From: CAVVUF01 sp963751425 | Lineage (GTDB): Bacteria > Chloroflexota > Anaerolineae > Anaerolineales > UBA4823 | Length of the DNA: 64,000 nt | Reading direction: 5' to 3' | NCBI GenBank assembly: GCA_963751425.1 | Contig: CAVVUF010000005.1 | Span: 124,001 to 188,000 of the forward strand | In this document: positions 18,584 through 28,636 of the stretch, one piece after another | How positions within the stretch are numbered: the first letter of the stretch is position 1 | How the letters are laid out: every line of letters begins with the position of its first letter | Position numbers and translations under genes: made by a program | The notes under the pieces: model-generated | What the model saw: only the letters and a program-made list of their open reading frames with translations | The model's database searches: none | What the model was told of the DNA's origin: nothing

Positions 18584-20143
18584 TTACGAACGGGGAAGTG
18601 AGAAACAGATTCTCGCCCCTGCGCCTGGCTTTGGGTCAACCCAAATGCGCCCACCGTGTGCCTCAATCACCGCCCTCGCCAGGTATAACCCCAACCCCGC
18701 CCCCTTGGTATTGCGCGTTGCCTTCTGAGAGCGATAGAAGCGGTCAAAAATGTGTGGGATATCTTCTGGCGCCACGCCTTCTCCCTGGTCGCTGATACAG
18801 ATGATTACTTGCTCTGGTCGCGCCTGCCCGCTGATGCGGATCTCGCCTCCCTCTGGTGAATACTTGATGGCATTCGAGATCAGATTATTGAAAACCTGTC
18901 CGAGGCGGTCCTCATCTCCCAAGATCCCTGGAAAGTCAACCGCAATATCGACCATAAAAGTATGGTTGCTGGTCTGGGTGCGGAACCGCTCCACAATTCG
19001 TCTCGCGAGGGTTTCCAGCGAAACATCTGCCAGGTTGATCTTCAGGGCACCCGCTTGCAGCCGAGAGGCATCTAGCAGGTTTTCGATCAGCTCCGTCAGG
19101 TGGTCAGCTTCTTCTTCGATCACCGCCAGGCTGTCCTGAACTACGCTGCGATCCCAGACAGCATCCTCCCGCCGGAGCGTACCCACATATCCCTTAATGA
19201 GCGCTACGGGCGTCTTCAGCTCGTGGCTGATCACCGAAATGAAAGTCGTCTTGATCTCTTCGGCTTCTCGAAAGCGCGTGATATCTCGGATGGTGGCGAT
19301 GATATTCAACAGCTTCCCATCGTTTGCCAGCAAGGGGGCATAGGTGATCCCGATCGGGAGCGGAATTCCTCCACTGACGCATGCAGATCCCCCTCCAAAT
19401 ACAGCGTCGCATTCGGGGTCAGGGGCCATCCGCCTGCCTCTGCCTGCTCCAAAGTGACCCCCTCCGGGCGCTGTGCCCACCGGATCACCTCATCGATGAT
19501 CTTTTCCTTGTACCGCCTCCACCGCCTGGCCCAGCATGCGTGAAAAAGCCCGGTTGCATGCGCTCGATGCGGTGGTCAGGTGACAGGATCAAAATTCCAT
19601 CTGCAGCTGAATCGAGGATCGCATCCATGCGCTGCTTCTGCTGGCTCACCTGTGTGTAAAGCTGAGCGTTAAAAACTGCAATCGCAGCCTGGTCTGCAAA
19701 GCTCTGCAATAGGGCCCTAGTCATTCGCAGAAAAGACTCCCGAATAGCTTCGGAAAACAAAGATGACCCCGATCACATGTTCTCGGGCAATCAAGGGAAG
19801 TCCCACCCCAGTCAGAAATCCCAGGCTTACCGACTGCGTCACCCTTTGCAGCAGCCGGTTGATCTCAGGAAGCTCGAAATTCGTCGGGTCTTCGCTGTCA
19901 GGTACCGCACTGAGCAGTGGATCGAGGTAGCGCAAGCAAGGTGGCTGAAATGCCGTAATAAGCTGTGATGGTCCAGCCACCTTGCCCAGCTCTTTGTACA
20001 ATCAATCCCGCCTGGCCTGCCAGCATTTCAACCGCCACATCCAGGATGCGCACCAACAGTTTCTCCAGATCCAGCTCCTGGGTCACCGTACGGTTGATCT
20101 CAAGCAGGTAATCACGCTGGCGGACGCGGAAATCAGGCAGCAT
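18584..20143 (-). pseudogene. GAF-PAS sensor histidine kinase, broken by about five frameshifts
   Basis: Read across frames this is a complete ~520-residue cytoplasmic sensor kinase. A GAF domain (INRTVTQELDLEKLLVRILDV through QSFADQAAIAVFNAQLY) is followed by a PAS domain (MDAILDSAADGILILSPDHRI through LLNIIATIRDITRFRE). HisKA has the phosphorylatable His in SVISHELKTPVALIKGY, and HATPase has NLISNAIKYSPEGGEI, SDQGEGVAPEDI and GAGLGLYLARAV. Apparent indels lie near 19935, 19720, 19565, 19508 and 19375. This density is higher than in any neighbour, so either local sequence quality is poor or the gene is decaying. The start overlaps the aminotransferase stop by 11 bp. No response regulator is adjacent. 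Confidence 0.8.
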
Positions 20144-21472
20144 TGCTAACCCCGAACTCCTTTTCTGCCACGCTGATCGCTTCTTCAAAGATCTCCAATC
20201 CATCATCAATTTCATGCTTGGTGATGCTCAATGGAGGCGAAACCCGGATGGTACTGCTTCCGCACCCCAAGGTCAGTAAGCCGCGTTCAAAAGCTGCCAG
20301 TCACAATCCGCTCGCGCAGGTCATGCCAGCCTTCTCTTGAGTTCCTATCCTTCACAAACTCCACGCCAATCATCAACCCTAAGCCACGCACATCGCCAAC
20401 GGTTGGGTGGCGGACCTGGATTTCATGTCAAGGCATCCAGGGCATACGCCCCCACTTCCGCTGCATTTTGCATATACTCATCGCGGATCAGCTCGATGCT
20501 CGCCAAGGCTGCCGCACAGGCAATTGGATTGCCACCGTAGGTATTTCCATGCGAGCCCAGAGGCCAGGTCACGATGCTCTTCCGGGCAATGATCGCCCCC
20601 AGAGGGATCCCTGAAGCGACGCCTTTGCCCACACACACAATATCCGGTTCCACCCCAAAATGCTGGATCGCCCACCATTTTCCCGTTCTTCCCATTCCCG
20701 ATTGGACTTCATCAACGATCAGCAAGATATCATATTTATCGCACAATTTTCGCAGTGCCGGGTAAAAACCTGCCGGCGGAATGATATAACCACCTTCGCC
20801 CTGAATCGGTTCGACCAGGATCCCCGCCACATCCTGGTGCGGTAATGTTTTCCCAAGAATTTGTTCTTCGATGTAGCGCACGACGGTTTCCCCATAATCC
20901 TCCCCCGGCTTCGAGACCAGCAGAGGCCGGTAAGGATTCGGAAAGGGCACATGCACCACCCCATTCATCAAGGGGTAAAACCCTTCATGATAATGCGGTT
21001 TGCTGGCGGTAAAAGTCAATGCTCCCAGGGTACGGCCGTGGAAAGCTCCTAAAAATCCAATGAACTGGCTTGCACCGGTGTGATAACGGGCCAGCTTGAT
21101 CGCTGCTTCGACACTCTCTGTGCCAGAATTGGTCATAAATGAAACCGCGTCTTCTTCGAAAGGTGCAATCAAATCTAATTGTTCCCCCAGCTGCACCCAG
21201 ATCTCGTGATAAAAATCAGACGAGATGTGTAAGAATTTTTCTGATTGATCTACGATGGCTTTGACAACTTTAGGATGGTTGTGTCCGGTTGAGGTAACCG
21301 CAATCCCTGCTGCAAAATCAAGGAATTGGTTTCCATCCACATCCCATACATTACACCCACGGCCGCGTTCCATCACAAATGGATACCCTCTCGCATATGA
21401 CGGGCTGATCACAGCCTGGTCTCGCTCGATAATGGCCTGGGCCTTTGGTCCGGGTAACTTCATTGGCTCCAT
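20133..21472 (-). CDS. Class III PLP aminotransferase (4-aminobutyrate/acetylornithine type), two frameshifts
   Basis: This ~446-residue class III aminotransferase transfers the amino group of an omega-amino acid to a 2-oxo acid. It shows GNQFLDFAAGIAVTSTGH, MTNSGTESVEAAIKLAR, FHGRTLGALTFTASK, IVDEVQSGMGRTGKWWA and the PLP lysine in CVGKGVASGIPLGAI. One extra base near 20425 and an extra T in a TTTT run near 20293 break the C-terminal part. Corrected, the tail reads HPTVGDVRGLGLMIGVEF through RGLLTLGCGSSTIRVSPP and ends ...FGVSNAA. The substrate is uncertain. It heads a minus-strand unit with the sensor kinase. Confidence 0.85.
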
Positions 21473-21640
21473 AATTGTTCTCCTTTAATGTAAATTGGAA
21501 CCAGACAGATTGCTTTGGGTTTCCGCGGCTCGTCCCGCGCGATGGGGACATTATCAATTTCCCATGCTACCTGCCTGATTAGTAATATTTCTCCGCGGGC
21601 TTGTTTCTCCTTTTTTACGCGAATATCATTGCAAGCCGCT

Positions 21641-21667
21641 GTTCCTTCGTAAACTCTGGACAAGCTT
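21641..21667. repeat. Dispersed 27-nt repeat, copy 1
   Basis: GTTCCTTCG...GGACAAGCTT matches 50908-50934 at 24 of 27 positions. It lies in the noncoding stretch between the aminotransferase start and tgt. The shared GGACAAGCT core also occurs in the palindrome at 62007. Confidence 0.5.
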
Positions 21668-21930
21668 TGACCGACGAGTACATCGGTGCGGCAAAGCAAT
21701 ATCATCATTTTGGATGCAAAACCTTGCTAGCGCGACAATACGATTTAGCTCTGCATTCCTTGAATTATATCCTAGCAATCGGGGTATAATCAACCCTCGC
21801 TGGACGATAAATCTTCTCCACCCTCGCAAATAGCGTTATGAATTCTCTTTTTGATCCCGATAAAATCTGCTCGAACCATTTTTTCGATTTTTCTGTGCCC
21901 ATCTGTGAGCATATTAATCCCCTATTATAT

Positions 21931-23061
21931 ATGAAAGCACAATCCATCTTCTCCTTCCAGCTCCAGGCTGTCCAGGACCACGCCCGCGCCGGCATCTTTC
22001 ACACCCCGCATGGTGACCTGCTAACTCCCGTTTTCGCCCCCGTTGGCACACAAGCCACGGTCAAATCCCTTACCCCTTCTCAGCTTCACGAGCTAGGTGC
22101 CAGCCTGGTTCTATCGAATACATACCATCTCTACCTGCGTCCAGGCGACGACCTGGTCGCTGAGATGGGAGGCCTGCATAAATTTATGGATTGGGACCGC
22201 CCCATGCTGACTGATTCAGGGGGTTATCAGGTTTTCTCTCTCTCCGACTCTCGTAAAGTCGATGATGACGGTGTGACCTTCAAGAGCCATATCGACGGCT
22301 CCACCCACCGCTTCACCCCCGAAAAATCCATTGCCATCCAGGAAAACCTGGGTGCGGATATCATCATGGCCTTCGACGAGTGCGCGCCTCCTTATGAGCG
22401 CCTCTATATCGAGCGCGCTCTACAACGCACCCACACCTGGGCGGTTCGCTGCCTGGAAGCCAAGCATCGCTCCGACCAGGCTTTGTTTGGCATCGTCCAA
22501 GGCGGGATTTTTCCTGACCTGCGCCGGCAGTCTGCCGAGTTCATTGCTTCTCTGGATTTTCCCGGTCATGCCATCGGCGGGCTTTCTGTCGGCGAAACCA
22601 AGTCAGAAATGAGCGCCATGCTGGAAGTCGTAGATGCAGTCTTGCCCAAAGAAAAACCTCGTTATCTGATGGGTGTCGGCACCCCAGAAGACCTGGTGAG
22701 AGGTGTCCTGCGCGGCGTCGACATCTTCGATTGTGTCCTTCCCACGCGGCTCGCCCGTCACAACGCTGCCATGACCCGCACAGACCGCATGAACCTGGTC
22801 AATGCCTCTTACAGCCGCGATCCCCGCCCGATTGACGAAACCTGCACCTGCTACACCTGCCAGCATTTTTCGCGTGCCTACCTGCGCCACTTGATCACCG
22901 CCAAGGAAATGCTGTCTTCCACATTGCTCTCGATCCACAATCTGCAAACGCTGATTCAAATTGCTGCCGAGCTGCGCAAGGCAATTATTCAAGGCAACAT
23001 TCTTGACTATGCGCATCAGTTCTTTGAATCCCAGCGCATCGCTAATCAGGAGAATTCATGA
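21931..23061 (+). CDS. tgt: Queuine/7-deazaguanine tRNA-ribosyltransferase
   Basis: This enzyme exchanges guanine for preQ1 at position 34 of GUN-anticodon tRNAs. It has the family motifs TPVFAPVGTQATVKSLTP, NTYHLYLRPG, MLTDSGGYQVFSLS (proton-acceptor Asp), GGLSVGE, the nucleophile region IFDCVLPTRLARH and the zinc site CTCYTC followed by LRHL. ATG 21931 gives 376 residues, the usual length; the frame is open back to ATG 21838 but that adds an unconserved tail. TATTAT immediately precedes the ATG. The stop overlaps the uppP start by 4 bp. Confidence 0.95.
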   Translation: MKAQSIFSFQLQAVQDHARAGIFHTPHGDLLTPVFAPVGTQATVKSLTPSQLHELGASLVLSNTYHLYLRPGDDLVAEMGGLHKFMDWDRPMLTDSGGYQVFSLSDSRKVDDDGVTFKSHIDGSTHRFTPEKSIAIQENLGADIIMAFDECAPPYERLYIERALQRTHTWAVRCLEAKHRSDQALFGIVQGGIFPDLRRQSAEFIASLDFPGHAIGGLSVGETKSEMSAMLEVVDAVLPKEKPRYLMGVGTPEDLVRGVLRGVDIFDCVLPTRLARHNAAMTRTDRMNLVNASYSRDPRPIDETCTCYTCQHFSRAYLRHLITAKEMLSSTLLSIHNLQTLIQIAAELRKAIIQGNILDYAHQFFESQRIANQENS

Positions 23062-23875
23062 CCATCATTCAAGCCATTATCCTGGGCATCGTCCAGGGTC
23101 TCACCGAGTTCTTACCCATCTCCAGCTCTGCCCACCTCGTGATCGTTCCAGCCCTCTTTGGTTGGGAAATCCCAGAACAGCAGGCCTTTACCTTTGATGT
23201 TCTCGTGCAGCTTGGCACGCTCCTGGCTGTCATCGTCTATTTCTGGAGTGACCTGCTCAGCATCCTCAAAGCTGTCTTCCAAGGATTAAAGAAAAACAAC
23301 CACTGGCCTCCCCGCAGGCGCGCCTCGGCTGGTATATCGTCCTGGCAACCATTCCGGCTGGTATTCTCGGTCTCCTCATCAAGGACTTGGTAGAGCAAGC
23401 CTTCAGCAGCACCCTGATGGTGGGCATTTTTCTTCTCGTAACGGCTGGGCTCCTGACGGTTGGCGAGTATTTTGGCAAACGCACCCGCAATTTAGAGCAA
23501 ATTACCTGGCTCGATGGCCTGGTGATTGGGCTCTTTCAGGCTATTTCGATCTTTCCGGGCATTTCTCGCTCTGGCTCTACCATCTCCGGCGGCATGCTAA
23601 AATCTTTTGACCGCCCTTCTGCGGCGCGATTTTCCTTCCTCATGTCCATCCCCATCATGCTGGCGGCCGGTGTCTTAACGCTCAAGGATCTCACCCAGGT
23701 CAGCGGCTTTGCCAGTCAAATCCCCACCCTGCTGGTCGGTTTTATCACCGCCGCCGTTGTGGGTTATCTCGCCATCCGCTGGCTGCTCGGCTACCTTACA
23801 CATCGCTCCTTTTATGTCTTCGCCATCTACTGCCTGATCGTTGGCTCGCTGACCATCCTCCTGTCTCTTCTATGA
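23058..23875 (+). CDS. uppP: Undecaprenyl-diphosphatase, one frameshift
   Basis: This BacA/UppP membrane enzyme recycles undecaprenyl pyrophosphate for cell-wall synthesis. The two signature regions are QGLTEFLPISSSAHLV near residue 13 and FPGISRSGSTISGGM in the C-terminal half, among about eight membrane helices. One A appears missing from an A-rich run near 23292. Restoring it joins GLKK to QPLASPQARLGWYIVLA and gives about 272 residues, the normal size. GGAG lies 6 bases before the ATG, which overlaps the tgt stop. The downstream lipoprotein overlaps its stop by 4 bp, so the three genes form an operon. Confidence 0.93.
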
Positions 23876-24753
23876 TCCGAAGCTGCTCCCAGCTTAAACC
23901 ATACTTACGCTGCGTTGCTTCTCGGTGGCAAAGCTATTGCTTACTCCTGATGATCATCCTGCCTGCCTGTGCATCTCTACCTACGGCCACACTTCCTCCT
24001 ACGCCGCAAATCTTGGTCATCGCCCGCCCACAGGCTCTCCAAGGTTGGGACGAAAAAATCTACACCTGCGCCAAGAATTATCCTCAGCTTGCCGTGTTTG
24101 TCACTGACAGTTACCCCGGCGCTCAAATTACGCCTGAGCCAGAAGTGGTCCTCCAGCTTGGTAATCCCTCCCAACCATCCGAAAACACTTATCTCCTCGG
24201 GCAGGAAGATATTCTCCTTGCAGCCAATTCCGCATTCCCGGTTGAAGAACTTCCCCTTTCGCAGCTTCAAGACTTCGTCACCACTTCAATGACCATCCCA
24301 ACTTCTCCAGAATCCCCTGCCCTCCCTGTCCAATTCTGGACTTATCCTCAAGGCGATGAAGCGCGCACAGCCTTTGAGCAAGCTGTTCTGCCTGACGGGT
24401 CTTCCCCAACGCAAGCTCTCATCGCCCCTGACCCTACTGCCATGCTCGAGGCCTTAGCGAATGATCCTGCCGCCTTCGGCTACCTTCCCGCTTCTTCCCT
24501 ATCTCAAGCCAGCGCAGACCAACAGAGTAAGATCAGAGTCATTAGATTAAAAAGAAACGCCGGCGGATATTCTCCGCCAGCCCGTCGTAGCCAGTCTATC
24601 AACCAACCCTTCTCCGCTCCTAACCGCTTATCTCCATTGCTTGAGCGGTTCCGGCTATTGATCGACTACTTCTTCACCTTTAAATACCTTTACCTGGTTT
24701 CTGCCGTTATTCTTCGCCAGGTACAGCGCCACATCCGCCTGGTTGACCAGTAA
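23872..24753 (+). CDS. Lipoprotein with substrate-binding-protein-like (PBP) domain
   Basis: After an N-terminal hydrophobic stretch ending in the lipobox LPACAS, the protein reads like a PstS-like binding lobe: GQEDILLAANSAFPVEELPLSQLQDF, FWTYPQGDEARTAFEQ and AAFGYLPASSL. A ligand cannot be named. The open frame runs to 24753, but its last ~65 residues are low-quality, span a terminator hairpin and overlap the GGDEF gene. A one-base frameshift near 24530 would instead end it at TAA 24548-24550, which I think is the real end. It overlaps the uppP stop by 4 bp. Confidence 0.65.
   Translation: MIRSCSQLKPYLRCVASRWQSYCLLLMIILPACASLPTATLPPTPQILVIARPQALQGWDEKIYTCAKNYPQLAVFVTDSYPGAQITPEPEVVLQLGNPSQPSENTYLLGQEDILLAANSAFPVEELPLSQLQDFVTTSMTIPTSPESPALPVQFWTYPQGDEARTAFEQAVLPDGSSPTQALIAPDPTAMLEALANDPAAFGYLPASSLSQASADQQSKIRVIRLKRNAGGYSPPARRSQSINQPFSAPNRLSPLLERFRLLIDYFFTFKYLYLVSAVILRQVQRHIRLVDQ
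24551..24578 (-). terminator. Probable terminator of the REC-GGDEF gene
   Basis: The arms GGCGGA (24562-24567) and TCCGCC (24573-24578) form a hairpin that on the minus strand is followed by GGCGTTTCTTTTTAA. It is 77 bp past the GGDEF stop. Its location inside the extended lipoprotein frame argues that this frame is artificially long. Confidence 0.5.
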
Positions 24754-25584
24754 GTCCAGGTTTAAGTTGTTCCCCAGGCTTGTGCTCGTTACACCCAGGC
24801 TCATTCTTAAGCTGCATCCTTCTCCCACTCCTAAATCCATTTCTGCCCGGGCAATCGACAGGCGCAAACGTTCGGCAATCTGGAAAGCTTCCGCCGATCC
24901 TGTATTTGGCAGGACGATCAAGAATTCCTCTCCACCCCAGCGGCCCACAGAGTCATATTGTCTCAAGTTATTGACGATGGTTTCTACTGCCAACCGTAAA
25001 GCCAGGTCACCCGCGGCATGCCCAAACCGGTCATTAATGGATTTAAAATGATCCAGATCTGCCATCAACAGGCTCAGGCTTGAATTCTCCCGGTGCGCCC
25101 GATCGAGCTCATCTTCAGCAGTCTCAAAGATCGCCCTGCGGTTAAGAATTCCAGTCAAGCTGTCTTTTAATGCCAGAACCTTCATTTGGTCCAACATTTC
25201 CCGCAATCTCGTCTCCAGACCGAGAATGCGCTCGGCAATTTGCAGGCGCGCATTCATTTCGTCAGAATCAAAGGGCTTCACCAGGTAATCATCGGCCCCA
25301 GAAGTCAAGCCATCCACCAAATCCTGGTGCGCAGTGCGAGCGGTTAATAAAATAATATAGGTGTAATGTGGAAAATTAGCTGCCCTGATTTTTCGGATTA
25401 GCTCAGGCCCATGCATTTGAGGCATAACCCAATCTGTCAGAACGAGTGGGATCGTCTCTTTTTGTAATATATCCCAGGCAGTCTGCCCATCCATTGCCTC
25501 AATTACTTCGTATGAACGTTGTCTGAGGAGTACAGATAATAGCAGACGAAATTCGGGTTCGTCTTCGACGATCAGGGTCTTCAT
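24655..25584 (-). CDS. Response regulator with GGDEF diguanylate cyclase output
   Basis: The receiver domain (residues 1-120) has acidic E7-D8-E9, phospho-acceptor Asp51 in LTDWVMPQM and the conserved Lys in YLVKPFD. The GGDEF domain (about 140-305) has an intact active site GGEEF and, five residues ahead of it, the RQYD inhibitory site (RxxD), so c-di-GMP product inhibition is expected. The 309-residue length fits REC-GGDEF. A TG-A-TATAAT box gives a leader of about 25-30 nt. No partner kinase is adjacent; the broken sensor kinase at 18584-20143 is 4.5 kb away. Confidence 0.93.
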   Translation of the reverse strand: MKTLIVEDEPEFRLLLSVLLRQRSYEVIEAMDGQTAWDILQKETIPLVLTDWVMPQMHGPELIRKIRAANFPHYTYIILLTARTAHQDLVDGLTSGADDYLVKPFDSDEMNARLQIAERILGLETRLREMLDQMKVLALKDSLTGILNRRAIFETAEDELDRAHRENSSLSLLMADLDHFKSINDRFGHAAGDLALRLAVETIVNNLRQYDSVGRWGGEEFLIVLPNTGSAEAFQIAERLRLSIARAEMDLGVGEGCSLRMSLGVTSTSLGNNLNLDLLVNQADVALYLAKNNGRNQVKVFKGEEVVDQ

Positions 25585-25618
25585 TGAAAAATTCCGTCCA
25601 CGGATTTGGTGAATTATA

Positions 25619-26197
25619 TCAGTTTATCTTGTTTGGCAAGTGCCCGTATAGAAACCAATATTCCTCCGCTGGAAATACCTCCGCTTGCTCAGCATCCCAA
25701 ATATAAGGTCCAGGTTGGATAATATTGCGTAGGATCTTATCCATGGTGGATAGCAACCCCAACTCAGCTTCTCCAATTTGAATCGATTCCTGCAGCAGGA
25801 GCTGCAGCATCACCCTCAATCTCACTGCATTCGCATACCGGTCAGCATGTTCCTCGGGTTGGGTGCGGTACTCTTCTAAAAAATCTCTCCAGGCTGTCAG
25901 TCGAGTACTGAAGCTGTGCTGGCATTTTCTTTCCCAAGCCACCCGCCATCGAGTGCGTACGCCTTCAATCTGCGCATCTACTTCTTCAAACCTTTCTCTC
26001 TGCGCCGCAGTTAGCCGGCTCCCCCTCACCAGCGCTTTTGCCAGCAGCAGCCCTCCCATCGTCAGCTGCGGCAGCTCCACCCCCTTCTCCGCAGCAGGTA
26101 CGCCCACCGACCAAAACATCTCGGAGGACAGCAGGTAATCCTCCAAAACAGCCACCCCGCCCTCCAGGTACCTTATATGGTCTTCAGGTGTCGCCAT
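25619..26197 (-). CDS. Uncharacterised soluble protein
   Basis: This 192-residue protein matches no family I recognise. It is predominantly helical, rich in Glu, Arg and Leu, without membrane segments, Cys motifs or nucleotide-binding loops. The N-terminus MATPEDHIRYLEGGVAVLEDYLL and the segment LTMGGLLLAKALVRGSRLTAAQRERFEEVDAQI look like an amphipathic helical bundle. It ends 35 bp before the GGDEF start and may share its transcript. Real coding status is supported by balanced composition and a full-length open frame. Confidence 0.6.
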   Translation of the reverse strand: MATPEDHIRYLEGGVAVLEDYLLSSEMFWSVGVPAAEKGVELPQLTMGGLLLAKALVRGSRLTAAQRERFEEVDAQIEGVRTRWRVAWERKCQHSFSTRLTAWRDFLEEYRTQPEEHADRYANAVRLRVMLQLLLQESIQIGEAELGLLSTMDKILRNIIQPGPYIWDAEQAEVFPAEEYWFLYGHLPNKIN

Positions 26198-26359
26198 TCA
26201 TCAACCCTTTTGTTACGTTTTTCTTATCTACCCGCAAAACTCGTAAGCCCCAAAAAACCTTTTTTCCTTATATGATATTTTGTTGGGGCGCACGGCAATA
26301 TGAGCCTTACCATTGGATCATTTTGCATGGTCTCCGCAACACTGCGGTGAAAAGTTTTC

Positions 26360-27663
26360 CTACACCAGCAGCCTCAGCGGTTCCTCCAGGTACTTCGCCA
26401 TCTCTTGTAAGAACTTCGCCGCCTCCACGCCATCACTCACCCGGTGGTCGACCGAAAGGGTAGCTTTCATCATCACCCCAGCCTTCACCTCTCCGCCCTC
26501 CACCACAGGCACTTCCTTCACCGAGCCAATTGCCAGGATCGCAGCTTCGGGTGGGTTGATGATAGCGATGAAATGCTCCACATCGAACATACCCAGGTTG
26601 CTTGTTGAAAAAGTCGAGCCCTCAATATCCTCCGAGCGCACCTTACCATCCTGCACGCGCCCCACCATTCCTTTGATCTCCACCGCAATCTGTCTTAGCG
26701 GCTTGCGGTCTGCATCGCGGCAGACCACCGTTAGCAAGCCGTTCTCCACCGCCACTGCCACACCCATATTGATCGCTCCGTGTCGAACAACCTCACCCTT
26801 CTTCTCGTCAAGCGAGGCATTCAGGTTTGGGAAAACTCTCAAGGTCAGCGCGGCAGCCTTCACAATAAAATCGTTCACCGAGATCTTCTCAGCTTCTGGA
26901 ATATACGCATTGATCTGCTTCCGTAAAGCCATCAGAGCCGCCATGTTATATTATGTGTCACGTAGAAATGCGGCACCTGCTGCTTTGACTCAACCATCCG
27001 CCTGCCGATCGCCGCTCGCAAGCGACTGAGCGAGACCACCTGATCTGGGCGCGGCTCACCCAAACCAGGCTGTGCAGCTTCTGCAGCTACACTCACTTCG
27101 ACTTTAGGCGCTTCCTCACGGTAAGTTTCAATATCAGCCTTGATAATCCGTCCATTCGGTCCGCTGCCTCTCACCTTGCGGAGGTCGATCCCGCGCTGCT
27201 TTGCCATCTTCCTCGCCAGCGGTGAAACCCGCACCCCGTCCGGCAGCAAGGCTTCTTCTTCTGCAGGCTGGATGAACACATCGTGCGGAGCCTGGGCAGC
27301 CTCGCTGCTGACAGCCTCCCGAGTCTCAGCCACTTTCGCTGGGGGTTCGGGCTTTGCTGCCGCAGGTGCGGCTGACACTGTTTCTCCAACTTGTAAGCCC
27401 AGCGCTTTCAGATCAACGGCTTCACCCGCTGCCCCAATCACCGCGATGGGCGTATTCACCGGCACAATATCTCCTTCTTTCACCAGGTGGCGCAGCACCA
27501 CCCCCTCAAAAGCGCTTTCTACCTCCACGGTAGCCTTATCGGTCTCGATTTCAGCCAGCACGTTTCCCTTTACAATCTGATTCCCCTCTGTCACGACCCA
27601 GCGCACCAGTGTGCCTTCTGCCATGTCGAAGCCCAGCTTGGGCATGGAGACAACTTCAGCCAT
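26360..27663 (-). CDS. pdhC: 2-oxoacid dehydrogenase complex E2 (dihydrolipoamide acyltransferase), one frameshift
   Basis: E2 carries the acyl group on lipoyl-lysine and transfers it to CoA. One lipoyl domain (residues 1-78, lipoyl Lys43 in EIETDKATVE) is followed by an Ala/Pro linker. Then come the E3-binding domain (VSPLARKMAKQRGIDLRKVRGSGPNGRI) and the catalytic domain with the SVDHRVSDG active site (HxxxDG). One base appears missing near 26945 (reading HNI-MAALMALRKQ), so the corrected protein is about 434 residues. Its ATG overlaps the E1beta stop by one base. No E3 gene is present in the window. Pyruvate is the likeliest substrate, but acetoin or branched-chain acids are not excluded. 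Confidence 0.92.
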
Positions 27664-28634
27664 TACAGCACCTCCTTCACCGCCTTGACGATATCAGTGA
27701 TCTGCGGCAGCGCCATCTGTTCCAGGGTCCGGTTATAGGGCAAGGGCACTTCTTTTTGTGCTACCCGTTTGACCGGCGCATCGGCATAATCAAACGCTTC
27801 TTCATAAATTCGGGCGGCCACTTCCGCGCCTACGCCAAACGACTGCCAGCCTTCTTCCACGATCACTGCCCGGTTCGTCTTCTTGAAGAACTCGATCACC
27901 GGTCCCATATCCAACGGGCGCAAGCTGCGCAGGTCAACAATCTCCACTTCGATCCCTTCCTGGGCTAATTGGTCTGCTGCCTTCGTTGAGAGCTCCAGCA
28001 TCTTGCTGTAAGTGATCAAGGTGACGTGTTTGCCCGGTCTCTGGATCTTCGAAACCCCAATCGGAACTGTATAATCGCCTTCTGGCACTTCCCCACGCAC
28101 CTGGTAAAGCGTGGCATGCTCGATGAACAGCACCGGGTCATCTGAACGGATCGCCGACTTCAGCAGCCCTTTCGCATCTTCTGGCGTTCCCGGCGCTACC
28201 ACTTTCAATCCCGGGAAATGCGCAAAGATCGCATCCGGTGTTTGCGAGTGTGTCGCTCCCAGCTGCCTGCCACCGCCACCGGGTGCTCTTATCACCAAGG
28301 GAACTTTGAACTGCCCGCCGAACATATAGTGCAGCTTGGCGGCTTCGTTCACAATATGATCGAAAGCAGAAAAAGCGAAGTTGATCGTCATCATCTCCGC
28401 CACGGGTCGCAGCCCGGTCATAGCTGACCCGATCGCGGCTCCTATGATCGCTGCTTCTGAGATCGGTGTATCGCGCACGCGTTTCTCGCCGAAATGATCG
28501 TAAAATCCTTTTGTCACCGCGTAGGTTCCACCCCACACACCCACTTCCTCACCCAGGATGAACACCTTCTCATCGCGTTCCATCTCTTCCCACAAAGCCT
28601 GCGAGATCGCCTCGCGCATCGTGATCTTAGCCAT
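27663..28634 (-). CDS. pdhB: 2-oxoacid dehydrogenase E1 component, beta subunit
   Basis: This 323-residue transketolase-like subunit completes the thiamine diphosphate site of the E1 heterotetramer. ILGEEVGVWGGTYAVTKG, DTPISEAAIIGAAIGSAMTG, IRAPGGGGRQLGATHSQ and IVDLRSLRPLD are characteristic of pyruvate, acetoin and branched-chain E1beta. It lies 2 bp downstream of E1alpha and overlaps E2, giving a standard alpha-beta-E2 operon. The symbol assumes pyruvate as substrate. Confidence 0.94.
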   Translation of the reverse strand: MAKITMREAISQALWEEMERDEKVFILGEEVGVWGGTYAVTKGFYDHFGEKRVRDTPISEAAIIGAAIGSAMTGLRPVAEMMTINFAFSAFDHIVNEAAKLHYMFGGQFKVPLVIRAPGGGGRQLGATHSQTPDAIFAHFPGLKVVAPGTPEDAKGLLKSAIRSDDPVLFIEHATLYQVRGEVPEGDYTVPIGVSKIQRPGKHVTLITYSKMLELSTKAADQLAQEGIEVEIVDLRSLRPLDMGPVIEFFKKTNRAVIVEEGWQSFGVGAEVAARIYEEAFDYADAPVKRVAQKEVPLPYNRTLEQMALPQITDIVKAVKEVL

Positions 28635-28636
28635 GT

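Noticed and set aside
26313..27029. 238-codon open frame on the plus strand
   Set aside because: Antisense to the E2 catalytic domain; Ser/Thr-rich with no motif.
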